DNA from: Argyresthia goedartella
Lineage: Eukaryota > Arthropoda > Insecta > Lepidoptera > Argyresthiidae
Assembly: GCA_949825045.1 (NCBI GenBank)
Contig: OX463835.1
Span: forward strand, 24,569,201-24,633,200
Reading direction: 5' to 3'
Length of the DNA: 64,000 nucleotides
The position numbers and the translations under genes are program-made. Under the pieces are notes generated by a model. That model saw only the letters and a program-made list of their open reading frames with translations, did not search any database and was not told the origin of the DNA. Shown here one piece after another: positions 22,901 through 31,506 of this stretch. Position 1 is the first letter of the stretch. Each line of letters opens with the position of its first letter.

Positions 22901-22951
22901 AAGCACAGAGGCGATCGGTAACACCACCGTCTCCGGTTGGGGGGCAACCAA
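19871..22951 (-). pseudogene. BEL-1 pol: protease, RT, RNase H and N-terminal integrase, cut by LINE-B
   Basis: 1026 codons in the same frame as gag, separated from it only by a TAG. In order: aspartic protease (LLDSGAQGCIVS, about residue 32); Pao RT with VVFDGSAPTSNG and the catalytic LYVDDVCTG; RNase H with FCDASERGFAAAVYL and WTDSQIVLCWLK; integrase zinc domain (H...H...CMPC); and GTDFAGPF with the first catalytic Asp. The natural frame is lost at about 19913, where LINE-B begins; the last residues before 19871 are LINE-B sequence. No other stop is seen. The remaining integrase is at 15805-14984. Confidence 0.92.
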
Positions 22952-22975
22952 TGGTTGGGCCGCAAATTCCTAGCG
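22936..22975 (-). promoter_or_regulatory. gag/pol TAG with downstream hairpin, possible readthrough signal
   Basis: On the minus strand TAG is followed by GAATTTGCGGCC and then CAACC-ATT-GGTTG, a 5-bp stem with a 3-nt loop, then a C run and a second CAACC that could pair alternatively. Gag and pol share one frame across this stop. A stop plus hairpin at a gag/pol boundary recalls retroviral readthrough, but a point mutation is equally possible. Confidence 0.35.
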
Positions 22976-24793
22976 AGGACCCCCGGGGCCCCACTGTGCC
23001 TGTAACCGATCAGGTAGGCAGCTATACGCCAGAGGGTCCCATTGTACAAATGGCCCACGCGCCGGTTCCATTGCCACCCTACGACGCCCCCCGAAGGGGG
23101 GTGGGCGTGAATTCAACCGTGGCCGCTCCATGAGCGGGGGGGACATCACATGCGACCGACGAGGACGAGGCGACGAGCGGGGCGACAAGTGAGGCGGCGT
23201 CCGAACCGCATCCGCATAGCTCGAAGGTGTCCCATGCCACCCGCCCGTTACGGCCTGCTCAACATACCCAATGTCCCGCTGAGTCGGATGCTGAGTCGCA
23301 ACCGAAAACTCAGGGCCCCCCATGTGATGACCCTGAGTGCGGCCCTGCACCCCTGGGTGGCTGCGCGCTTGTGGCCCCATTGCCCGCTGAGTCGGATGCT
23401 GAGTCGCAACCGAAAACTCAGGGCCCCCCATGTGATGACCCTGAGTGCGGCCCTGCACCCTAGTACCGCCCTGTGCACGTGGGGACATTGGCCCCTGAGT
23501 TGCGCTCCGAGTCGCAAACGAATTCTCAGGGCCCCATGCCGTGTCACCCTGGGTACGGCCCTGTGGTGGCTGTTGGCCGGACCGGTTCATGCACAACAGA
23601 TTGTTGTGGGCCCCACCACAATATCCGCACAATTTTGTGCGCGTGCAGTCCCTAGCCATGTGTGGCCCGAGGCACAGGAAACACCAGCTCCGCTGCTTGG
23701 CCATCCGGCGCCGTCCCTCAACCCTAAGTTCCCCGAACTTATTGCAATTGGCCACAGCATGGCCAATCTGCCTACAACATGGGCAGGTCTCACTATGTGG
23801 GGTCAATGCACTCACAGTCCCATATGACTGCCGGTTGGTGCGGTCCTTCCTCGTCGGAGGGCCCCTACTCACAGCGCTCCCGGCAGCTCTCTGTGGCTCC
23901 GAAGGATGGGTGACCGTCAACCCCAAATTCTCTGCCCGTCGAGCCTCCTCTTCCAAGAATCCGACCAAGTCGGAGAAGGCGGGCAGGTCCTCGGCCGACC
24001 TCCCGTGAGACTGTTCGAAACGAGTCTGCACGTCAGCGGGTAGGCGGGATAGTACAATGTACAGCAGTAGGTACGACCATTCACCAACCGGAAGTCCAAG
24101 ATTCTCTAGGGCCTTGGTGACGGACAACAACGGGTTCAAAACCTCCGTCTGTATGGCCCCGACCTTGTTCACAACCGGGATACTAAACAAACGGTTCAGT
24201 TGGGCATCGGCCAACCTCCGTTTGTTATGGTAACGTCTGACCAACAATTGTCTGGCCGTTTCATAGTTACCCTCCGTAACTGTCAAATGAGCGACCAGCT
24301 CCCTAGGCTCACCCCTCAATGCTGCCACCAGCTGAGCCATCTTGACAGACTTGGTAATGTCCGATCGCATGTGCACCAAACTGTCGAACAGATTGATGAA
24401 GCTCGTCCATTCACCGGACACTCCGTCAAAAGTAGGCATAGTTATGGCCGGTAACCTGGACCCTGAACCCTGAAGCGGCAGAGGTGCTTCAATGTCACCA
24501 CCATGGCTGGACTCGCGCTGTCTACGTATGTCCGCAGCCTTCTGCGTGATAGCAGCTGCCATCTCCATACATTGGTCGACATCCCCTAGCAACCGTGACA
24601 GCCTGTCAGGTGCGCAACCATCAACTGATTCCGCTTGCGCGGACAATTCGAGCACCCTGTTGTAACGTTCCTTAACGTCCATAGACCGCTCCAATACCAC
24701 ATCATGCCTATCTAAACGGTCTATCAGACCGTGTGCGGAGGAAAACCATCTGAGTTCCTTAGAAACACCCTTCTGGATTTCAGATAACGACAT
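22970..24793 (-). CDS. BEL-1 gag polyprotein
   Basis: 607 codons from the ATG at 24793. N-terminal helical region, then a Pao capsid-like domain (LPAITMPTFDGVSGEWTSF; YHNKRRLADAQLNRLF; LGLPVGEWSYLLLY). Three zinc knuckles follow: CPCCRQIGHAVANC, WCFLCLGPHMARDC and LCGYCGGAHNNLLC. The C-terminal third is Gly/Gln/Arg/Pro-rich with tandem repeats (GRTQGHHMGGPEFSVATQHP twice). It ends CGC TAG, after which the same frame continues into protease. Gag would form the particle and bind RNA. BEL/Pao elements usually have a continuous gag-pol frame, so the TAG is either a nonsense mutation or a readthrough stop. Confidence 0.93.
   Translation of the reverse strand: MSLSEIQKGVSKELRWFSSAHGLIDRLDRHDVVLERSMDVKERYNRVLELSAQAESVDGCAPDRLSRLLGDVDQCMEMAAAITQKAADIRRQRESSHGGDIEAPLPLQGSGSRLPAITMPTFDGVSGEWTSFINLFDSLVHMRSDITKSVKMAQLVAALRGEPRELVAHLTVTEGNYETARQLLVRRYHNKRRLADAQLNRLFSIPVVNKVGAIQTEVLNPLLSVTKALENLGLPVGEWSYLLLYIVLSRLPADVQTRFEQSHGRSAEDLPAFSDLVGFLEEEARRAENLGLTVTHPSEPQRAAGSAVSRGPPTRKDRTNRQSYGTVSALTPHSETCPCCRQIGHAVANCNKFGELRVEGRRRMAKQRSWCFLCLGPHMARDCTRTKLCGYCGGAHNNLLCMNRSGQQPPQGRTQGDTAWGPENSFATRSATQGPMSPRAQGGTRVQGRTQGHHMGGPEFSVATQHPTQRAMGPQARSHPGVQGRTQGHHMGGPEFSVATQHPTQRDIGYVEQAVTGGWHGTPSSYADAVRTPPHLSPRSSPRPRRSHVMSPPLMERPRLNSRPPPFGGRRRVAMEPARGPFVQWDPLAYSCLPDRLQAQWGPGGPR
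23270..23565 (-). repeat. tandem repeat within BEL-1 gag, three units
   Basis: Two nearly identical units of about 114 bp begin near 23275 and 23389 (both with CGCTGAGTCGGATGCTGAGT). A third diverged unit begins near 23499 (CCTGAGTTGCGCTCCGAGTC). They encode the repeated GRTQG...GPE.S.AT peptide in the gag C-terminal region. Unit lengths are multiples of three, so the frame is kept. Confidence 0.85.
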
Positions 24794-25333
24794 GATCGGA
24801 ACGATACTTACTCACAATTTGCAGTAACTTAATTTTATTGGACCCTCCAGTCTATAACCCAAACGAGGGAACCCTAAACCACAACTTAAACAATGCTGTT
24901 TTCCTTAAACAATAGGGACCGAGTTTTATATCTATATAAATTCTGTAAATACAATTTAGTTTCCCTTTATCATTATAACACACACAGATAGTCAATATTA
25001 GTTCAAGTTATAAATTGCTATAAACTGAAAACAATGTAATAGCCTGCTATCAATAGATGTAACTACCTATGTCAACCAAAACATTCATTAGCATTACTAG
25101 ACCACTAATAGATTGACTAACTGGTACTTCAATGCAAATTTCAACTCAACATCTGTCTGTCTACTACCAGCAATAGACCTATAGCTTACAATACTACCAA
25201 TCTATGTGGATACAGGAACAACACCAAGTTAGCTAATAACCGCCTATACCTACAGATTGATAGTCCCAAATCGTGGGTTCCTGGAGCCCTTGACGGCTGC
25301 AAATCTCAGGAAACCACGCTCTTGCTACCAAAA
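24794..25333 (-). other. BEL-1 5' leader with primer-binding site
   Basis: Non-coding region between the 5' LTR and gag. On the minus strand the LTR is followed by TTTTGGTAGCAAGAGCGTGG, which contains TGGTAGCA, consistent with the CCA-ended 3' terminus of a primer tRNA. I did not assign the tRNA. Confidence 0.7.
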
Positions 25334-25877
25334 TGTTCAGGCTTCTCGGCACCTAATGACCTCGCAGGGGCCCATCAGCTACGAGGTAGCGTAGCGATCA
25401 GATGCCAAGAAGTGTGAACGTCGGCAATTCACCGAGCTATTAATTATGAATCTATCTGACCTGGTCTGTGCTTCGTTCCCGTCAAACTCCTGTCTCTCTG
25501 CAAGGCCCGGGTGCACCCTAGGCTCTTCTTGGTAGACAGGTTCTTCAGCCAACCAGGTATGGCTGGCAGGCCAGCTTCGACGAGCACAGTGTTCCAACAC
25601 AGGTTATGTTACGTGGGAAAAACCAATCGGCCACGTAAATGCGAACTTTATCTGGTTCGGGGAACCACAATACACTCAGCTATATAGACAATCCTGAGGG
25701 GAACCCGAATACAATCCAGATGGCTTACGATTTAATTTCAATACCCCAATCAATACGCGTTACATTGCGAGGGCTTTTCGTCTGTCAGTTGTCAAAAAAC
25801 TGCTAGGTTGGCAGCAACGTCAAATTCAAAATGGCCGTTCCGAAACCATCGATCGAATATCGATTTGGAATCGAACA
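25334..25877 (-). repeat. BEL-1 5' LTR
   Basis: 544 bp, plus-strand ends TGTTCAGGC...GAATCGAACA, followed on the right by the duplicated ATGTC (25878-25882). Nearly identical to 14408-14951 and, inverted, to the solo LTR at 793-1336. Confidence 0.95.
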
Positions 25878-25882
25878 ATGTC

Positions 25883-26639
25883 TTTTCACACAACCTGAGT
25901 TTTCTGAGATGGGGTGGCAGAGGTAACTTCACATAATATCAATATATCATAATATAATGTTAATGAAACTTCTGACAGCTATATTAGTTATTGCGACATG
26001 TGTCACTATTTTTACAACTGGCACTCTTTGAAACCTGTCAAATATACTGATACGTGTCAAAAATTGTCAACATTAGTGGCAGCTGTCATAATCAGTAACA
26101 GCTGTCAAAATTTTCATGAAGTTAGGAACTAGGAAGGTAATATTATATGAAGTTACTCTGTCAACCCATGTGAGAAAACTCAGGTTGTTGTGGCATGCAC
26201 ATACTGTGCCTCTGCCGCCCCATCTGGAAAAATTCATGTTGTTTGGTTTTGAAATTCTAACAGTTAAAGCACTACAACTCCTTGCACAGCTCTGCCTGAA
26301 TAGGACGAGGAAATCGTATATATCAGGCCCTACCCGTATCCGTACAGGCTACAAACTACCAACACGTTACACGCATGAGTAGAACGCTGCGTGGAACGTA
26401 AATCTAAGTCAGGTAAAGCACAGTTAAACTAACCCGTGTGTGGGGTATGTTAAATACGCTACCTTTATACTTCCGTTTCTGGTATCGCTGACAAAGTTTA
26501 TTTATTTATTTTGCTGTTCGCTACCGCGTTTGACGCTGGCGACCGCTTGAATTACTTGTCACAGTATAAGAGTACTTTTGTCTTGATAGATTTTAAAGAC
26601 AACAAATATATTGTTTACCAATAATAAGTTTTGACTACC
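25883..26639. other. unassigned DNA right of BEL-1
   Basis: No gene is recognised. Contains repeated AGCTGTCA/CTGTCAAA motifs (about 25970-26110). A 16-bp inverted pair occurs: ACAACCTGAGTTTTCT near 25895 and its complement near 26167. A second inverted pair (GATGGGG.GGCAGAGG near 25915 and near 26205) is in swapped order. It may be a degraded short DNA transposon. Confidence 0.35.
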
Positions 26640-26890
26640 GAATGTTGGGACTTCTGATCAAAAAAACGTCAGTAGTAGTTTTACAAGACAAGTAGTTTTT
26701 GATGGTAACCTGACACTGCCTAAATAATCCTGAAGAGACAGAAACAGGTGGCAATCTGAAGGTGCAGAGTCAGGGCTATATGGCGGATTAACACCTCCCA
26801 GCCAAACTATGTTTATTTTTGTTGTTTGGCTTAGGTTGTGTGTGGTCTAGCGTTATCGTGAAGAAAGGCCAAACCCTTTGTACCCCTCAC
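26640..26890 (-). pseudogene. mariner transposase relic, C-terminal fragment
   Basis: Minus-strand translation gives LHDNARPHT, then FGWEVL, then PDSAPSDCHLF and LQDYLGS across several frames. This is the catalytic second and third Asp region of a DD34D mariner transposase. It is heavily mutated. It adjoins the broken end of the Jockey RT at about 26890. Confidence 0.7.
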
Positions 26891-26894
26891 CGGA

Positions 26895-27920
26895 CTTAAG
26901 AATCGGCACGATGTACGCCTTTTTCCAAATATCGGGAAATATGCCAGAAACGAGTGACTTGTTATAAATTATAAATAAGGGAGTGATTGGCTCTTCCGAA
27001 CACAGCTTCACGAAACGTGCGGGTAAACCATCCGGTCCTGCTCCCTTATTCGCATCCAGAGACTTGAGTTTCGTCAGTATTTCTTCCTGTAATTGTGCAA
27101 TGCGTCACTGTGGGGATTACAATCTTCAGGGTTGGGTACATTATCAGTCCTACTTTCAAAAACTGATCCGAAGAATCTGGAAAAGTGCTGACATATCTCG
27201 GTAGGTTCAGATGTAGAGTTATTCTCATAGTACATTTTCTGAGGGATGGTATTTGTATAACGCTTATTTTTAACGAATTACCAAAAGAGCTTAGTATTAC
27301 CCGACAACAAGGAGTCTTCAACGCTTACAATAAAATTCTTGTAGCAGGTATTAAGCATCACCTTGACTCGATCTCTCAGTAATGCGTAAGTATCATAATC
27401 GCGTGGGTTATTATACTTTTTGTATTTCTTATGATATTTGTGCTTTTCAGCCAAGGTGTGCTTTAAACTATCTGTAAACCATATGGGGTATTTATGAGAG
27501 TCGTTTTTCTTGTAGGGTGTGTGTTTAGTTATAATTGTATTTAATGTTTCGTAAAATAACTTGACGCATTCATTTGTTCCTAATTTCAATAACTCCTTAT
27601 CCCATGGAAAAGCTTTTATTTCGGATCTACATTTGTCATAGTCGCATTGATTAAAATTCAATATTTTGTTATTTTTATTGTGTAAAATTAAAGGATTTGT
27701 GCCGTGAGGAATATCTGCAAGAAATGGTGGGTGAAACCTATCTTGCTTGCTTATGGGATCACAAGGGGAAAGCTTAATATCAGCTAGATTAGTGAGAAAA
27801 AGATCCAGAATATTGTCGTCAGCCTTAGCAAATGAGCTAAGCTGATTAAGGCTACCAAGTGAGATTAGGTCAAAAAAGAAATCACTTCGTCTATCGTTTC
27901 TAGTTACAGAGGCCGATAAG
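26895..27920 (-). pseudogene. Jockey-type LINE ORF2, 5' half (endonuclease end to RT start)
   Basis: The minus strand reads from about 27920: end of the endonuclease (FAKADDNILDLFLTN), then the linker (YPIWFTDSLKHTLAEKHKYH), then RT motif 0 (GAGPDGLPARFVK) and SGIFPDIWKKAYIVPILKSG, where it is interrupted near 26890. The RT continues at 13560. The 5' end abuts BEL-2 gag near 27915-27920, so this LINE is 5'-truncated inside the endonuclease. A frameshift lies near 27280. Confidence 0.8.
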
Positions 27921-28700
27921 TTTCTAGTGTCAGGTATATAATTAAAACGTCCCACTGATCTGTAGGAAGTCCTAATGTTTGCAAGGACCTCAGATTTTTT
28001 GACAAATGATCTATTAGATGGACTTGAAAGATTCTTTCATCATTGGCTCAATACTTAATAATGACTTGAGATGATTGTTTATTAATATGTTTGTATTGTT
28101 ATACCTGTCACACAAAGTTTTCCAAGCATTTTCATAATTATTTGTGGTAAACTCTATAGACCTTATCACGACAGCGGCACCACTTTCTAAACTTGACCTC
28201 AGATAATGAAATTTGTTTATCATTGGTATCGAGTCATTCGAATTAATCAGCGAGTCAAATGTATCGCGGAACTCTAACCATTTAAGATAGTTGCCATCGA
28301 ATTTTGGCAAAGAAATGGTGGGCAATCGGACAGACTTGACATTATGAGAACATTGGCTCGCTGACTCATCCTCTTGGACTCCCGGTTTTCCACCAGAAGA
28401 CGTCGGTGACTCAATAATTACTTGAGCAGCAGCTATAAGCGAAAAGAATTGCGATTCTATCAATTCCCTCTCATTTAATTGTACATCAATATCATCTGAA
28501 GCCAACTCAATTACCGACTGCAACTTATCAAACTCAACTAGTAACAATTGAAACTTTTCGGAGCGCAAAGATAAATCTTTTATTTGGTTGCTAGTAATTT
28601 TTTCTAGATCAATTTGTTGTAAAGTTGTTAAATGATCTCTAAACTTAGTAAGCCTACCCTTAATTATGCTTCGCTTCTTTAATTGCTCTTTTAGATCCAT
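27920..28700 (-). pseudogene. BEL-2 gag, N-terminal part (DUF1759-like)
   Basis: The ATG at 28700 opens 228 codons: a Lys/Leu-rich helical N-terminus, then LPTISLPKFDGNYLKWLEFR, and YENAWKTLCDRYNN, typical of BEL/Pao gag. A TAA follows at 28014-28016, beyond which gag-like sequence (LQTLGLPTDQWDVLIIYL) continues in another frame to about 27920, where the Jockey element starts. About 130 expected residues before the zinc knuckle (11930) are not found, so the Jockey insertion seems to have come with a deletion. Confidence 0.8.
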
Positions 28701-29455
28701 TTTTCAGTTAATTAGTAGGAAACAACAAAGAAACGCGAGTAAAATGCAATGAAGACAAATAAACGTTAATGTAGGTAGGTGTGTACCTCAGGCGAACCGT
28801 CTCGCGTCGATCGGTTAACTGGCCTAGCAACAGCGCGCACTGACAGTACAATGACACGTATCGTATGTATCTGAACGGTACAACACGGCAGTTGAAAGCA
28901 AAGTAGGCAAGCTATTATGTTATACTTACTTAGGTGTTTCGGACTATAGGCCGATAAAACACTAAGGAAATTGGATAGATAAATTAATCTCATAAAGCGT
29001 ATATAGAATGTACGTGCTCTTTATAGCAAGCAAGACAACGTAAATAAATAGCACTATAGAGATAAATCACAAACCGTTGAAATTTTAAGATGCGTAACTG
29101 CTTGATTATAAGCGCAATAGCCGAGGTGCAAATAAAAATAAGAAGTACGCATAAAGCTAGATAGATGCTATCCTAAAGCACTTTCGGAGCGACAAGCCGC
29201 ACACACAAATTGAAGCGGAAATTAGGTAGAAATTTAGTATAAAAGGTAAAGGATACTGTTAGGTCACTTTCTCCGGCAATTTTCTGAGAAGTCCGATGTT
29301 ATTCGACTCGTCTACCTGGTCCCGAAGTCAGCAGATGCAGCAATCCCAACCGATTTCACTTTGTAGTCTCCGTTGAAAATTTGAATTCCGAGTAGCGGTA
29401 CACCGTAGGTACTCGAAATGTCCAAAGTTCGTCGATTTTAGTCACGGTCGCCAGA
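28701..29455 (-). other. BEL-2 5' leader and primer-binding site
   Basis: Non-coding leader between LTR and gag. Directly after the LTR the minus strand reads TCTGGCGACCGTGAC, containing TGGCGACCGTGA, a typical BEL/Pao primer-binding site. Nothing else recognised. Confidence 0.7.
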
Positions 29456-29663
29456 TGTTCAAAATAAACTAATTAAATAATGAAGGCGAGCTTTCTACTG
29501 GCACAATGAACTTTACTATTGCGTTAATTTTACTGAATATAAGGAGCGGAAACACGTCCGTCTCGCGAATAGGTAGATAGAAGCTGACGCGGCCGCGGCG
29601 CCTGCGCCGTGGTCCTCTGAGATACCTCCTGATCTGTCTGATCACGCAGTGAATGCGTGGACA
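29456..29663 (-). repeat. BEL-2 5' LTR
   Basis: 208 bp; plus-strand TGTTCAAAATAA...GAATGCGTGGACA, next to the primer-binding site on one side and the duplicated AGGCC (29664-29668) on the other. Confidence 0.9.
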
Positions 29664-29938
29664 AGGCCCTTTCTTATTTCTCGTATATATTAACGATCTG
29701 CCTTTTATGGTGGAGAAATTGACTAACATAGTGTTGTTTGCTGATGATACTTCACTGGTCTTCAAAATTGAAAGACAAAAAGAAGATTTTGATGATGTCA
29801 ATAGAGTATTATCTTTAACCTTGAATTGGTTCACAGTTAACAATTTATTATTAAATGCTGGAAAAACCAAATATATCAAATTCTCACTTCCAAATGTCAG
29901 GCAAGTTGGGACCAGTTTAGTGTTGGACAGCTTCTTCT

Positions 29939-30342
29939 TCTTTCTTCTTCAGCATTTCACCGTCCACCGTTGGACATATGCCTCCCCAGTTGTCCTCCAT
30001 CTTGTGCGGTCCGCGGCCATTCTCGTCCAGGATAGGCCGGCCGTGATCTTTATGTCGTCGGACCACCGTGTCGCAGGTCTTCCAACGCTTATTTTTCCTG
30101 TGCGGGGTCTCCAGAACAAAACTTTAGAGCTCCATCTTCCGTCATTTCTGCGACAGATGTGTCCAGCCCATTGCCATTTAAGTCGCGCGACTCGTTTTCC
30201 TATATCGGTAACTTTAGTGCGTTGGCGGATGAGCTCGTTTCTTATCATGTCGCGGCGGGACACTCCGAGCATCGACCTTTCCATCGCTCTTTGTGTGACT
30301 CTAAGTTTGTTCATCAACATCATCATGTTTGTGTTGAACAGC
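29939..30342 (-). mobile_element. RTE-clade LINE 3' fragment
   Basis: Minus-strand frame with VTQRAMERSMLGVSRRD, RTKVTDIGKRVARLKWQWAGH, GRPATRWSDDI and GEAYVQRW, the conserved C-terminus of RTE-type ORFs. On the plus strand the left edge is a TTCTTCTTC run, so the element's 3' end has a GAA-rich tail. Flanking GTGTTGGACAGC and GTGTTGAACAGC form a target duplication of about 12 bp with one mismatch. Confidence 0.85.
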
Positions 30343-30654
30343 AATACGATAGAATTAGTAAATGACACGAAGTTTCTTGGAATTACCATTGATAACAAAT
30401 TGCAGTGGGGACCCCACATAGAAAAATTGGCTGGTAAATTAAGTTCTGCGGCTTACGCTGTTAGGAACATCAGACAAAACACGGATGTGGCTACATCTAG
30501 GCTACTATATTTTAGTTACTTTCATAGTGTCATGTCCTATGGTATCTTGTTGTGGGGGAAAGCAGCGGATATTCAAACTATTTTTATTTTACAGAAAAGA
30601 GCTATTCGAGCAATTAATAATTTAAAACGCACAGACTCCTTAAGACAGCTTTTT

Positions 30655-30868
30655 AATCAAATCAAATCAAAAATCATTTATTTCCATAGGATGTTGTTAC
30701 ATCACTTAGATCCGTCATTACATTTTTTTGGGTGAGTTCACTAACACAATGGCGGAATCTGTGGAGAAGAGCTCACCGAAGAAACTCCACAGTCGTCGCA
30801 TCTTTTGCGTTTCCTTTTTTAAATAAAATATTGTCAAATTACAAAATGAATGCTAATTAAAGAAATTG
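30655..30868 (-). mobile_element. short reversed LINE 3' end insertion
   Basis: About 210 bp not present in LINE-A1. The left edge is TCAAATCAAATCAAAAATC, the reverse of a TTTGAT-type LINE tail. No coding capacity. It splits the LINE-A2 frame at the position where LINE-A1 reads LFKEIDIL. Confidence 0.6.
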
Positions 30869-31506
30869 AAGAAATTGACATACTAACTGTAGCTAGTCAA
30901 TTTATTTTCGAAAATATAATGTATGTACGCAAGAACCTTACAAATTTTCCAAAATTTAGCGATAGCTGTAATGTTAACCTAAGAAATAATCACAGACTAC
31001 TTGCGCCCCGGTTTAGACTTGCGAAGGTTAGCAATTCTTTCAAGGGTCAATGCATTCTCTACTACAACAAGATACCTCTGGAGATCTTGAAATTGCCATT
31101 TGAGCAATTTAAAATCCATGTTAAAGCGACTTTGTCGAAAAAGGGATATTACAATGTTCAAGATTACTTAAATGATGGGTCTGTATGGGGTTAACCTGGC
31201 TCAACACAGACCTTGCTGTTAATAATTTTGTAATTATTTATTCCTGCTTATTAATTATGATAATGACTATATATTATAATTTGTATTAGTTAAGCATAAG
31301 CAATTTTCAAAAAGAGATCTAAAAACCAATCTGTGGGAGTTTCTACGCCATTCTTCTCCCACAGTGGTCCAATGTAGAGAAGTGGCAAAAAATGACGATT
31401 GCTAAGTATATGTAAATATCTACAGTAATAAAGACATCATTTCATTTAATTTCAGCCTGCTGAAAACGCCTCTAAAGCACTGAAATTGACGTTTAAAGTT
31501 TTTGAC

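Larger units (their letters stand above)
14408..25877 (-). mobile_element. BEL-1, nearly complete BEL/Pao LTR retrotransposon interrupted by LINE-B
   Basis: Minus-strand element flanked by ATGTC (14403-14407 and 25878-25882). Order: 5' LTR (25877-25334), leader, gag (24793-22970), pol (22951 to about 19913), LINE-B, end of pol (15805-14984), 3' LTR (14951-14408). Without LINE-B it is about 7.4 kb. The LTRs differ at only about two of 544 positions by eye, so it is a recent insertion. It is the youngest large layer of the nest except LINE-B. Confidence 0.95.
10442..29663 (-). mobile_element. BEL-2, BEL/Pao LTR retrotransposon with internal deletion and nested insertions
   Basis: Minus-strand BEL/Pao element inserted into LINE-A2 and bordered by AGGCC on both sides. 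In element order: 5' LTR (29663-29456), primer-binding site TGGCGACCGTGA, leader, gag (28700-27920), a Jockey insertion, zinc knuckle (about 11930), protease (11757-11431) joined directly to the integrase C-terminal domain (11453-10977), a purine tract GGGAGGA, 3' LTR (10836-10632), then an extra inverted LTR (10442-10631). RT, RNase H and the integrase core are missing, so the element is non-autonomous. Confidence 0.85.
29664..31194 (+). pseudogene. LINE-A2 ORF2, 3' part of RT
   Basis: Starts within the RT motif after GVPQGSIS and gives LVYINDLPFMVEKL and the catalytic LFADDTSLVF (intact here, unlike LLADDT in LINE-A1). It is interrupted at about 29939 by an RTE fragment, resumes at about 30343 (NTIELVNDTKFLGI), is interrupted again near 30655, and resumes at about 30868 (EIDILTVAS) to a stop at 31194. 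Confidence 0.85.
29664..31440 (+). mobile_element. LINE-A copy 2, 3' portion
   Basis: Continues LINE-A2 from the BEL-2 insertion point: end of RT, C-terminal region, 3' UTR and end near 31430-31440. It aligns closely with 3575-4700 of LINE-A1. It holds two smaller insertions (29939-30342 and about 30655-30868). Confidence 0.9.

Noticed and set aside
23150..24008. Long plus-strand open frames
   Set aside because: They are antisense to the BEL-1 gag repeat region, are Arg/Pro-rich, and have no motif.
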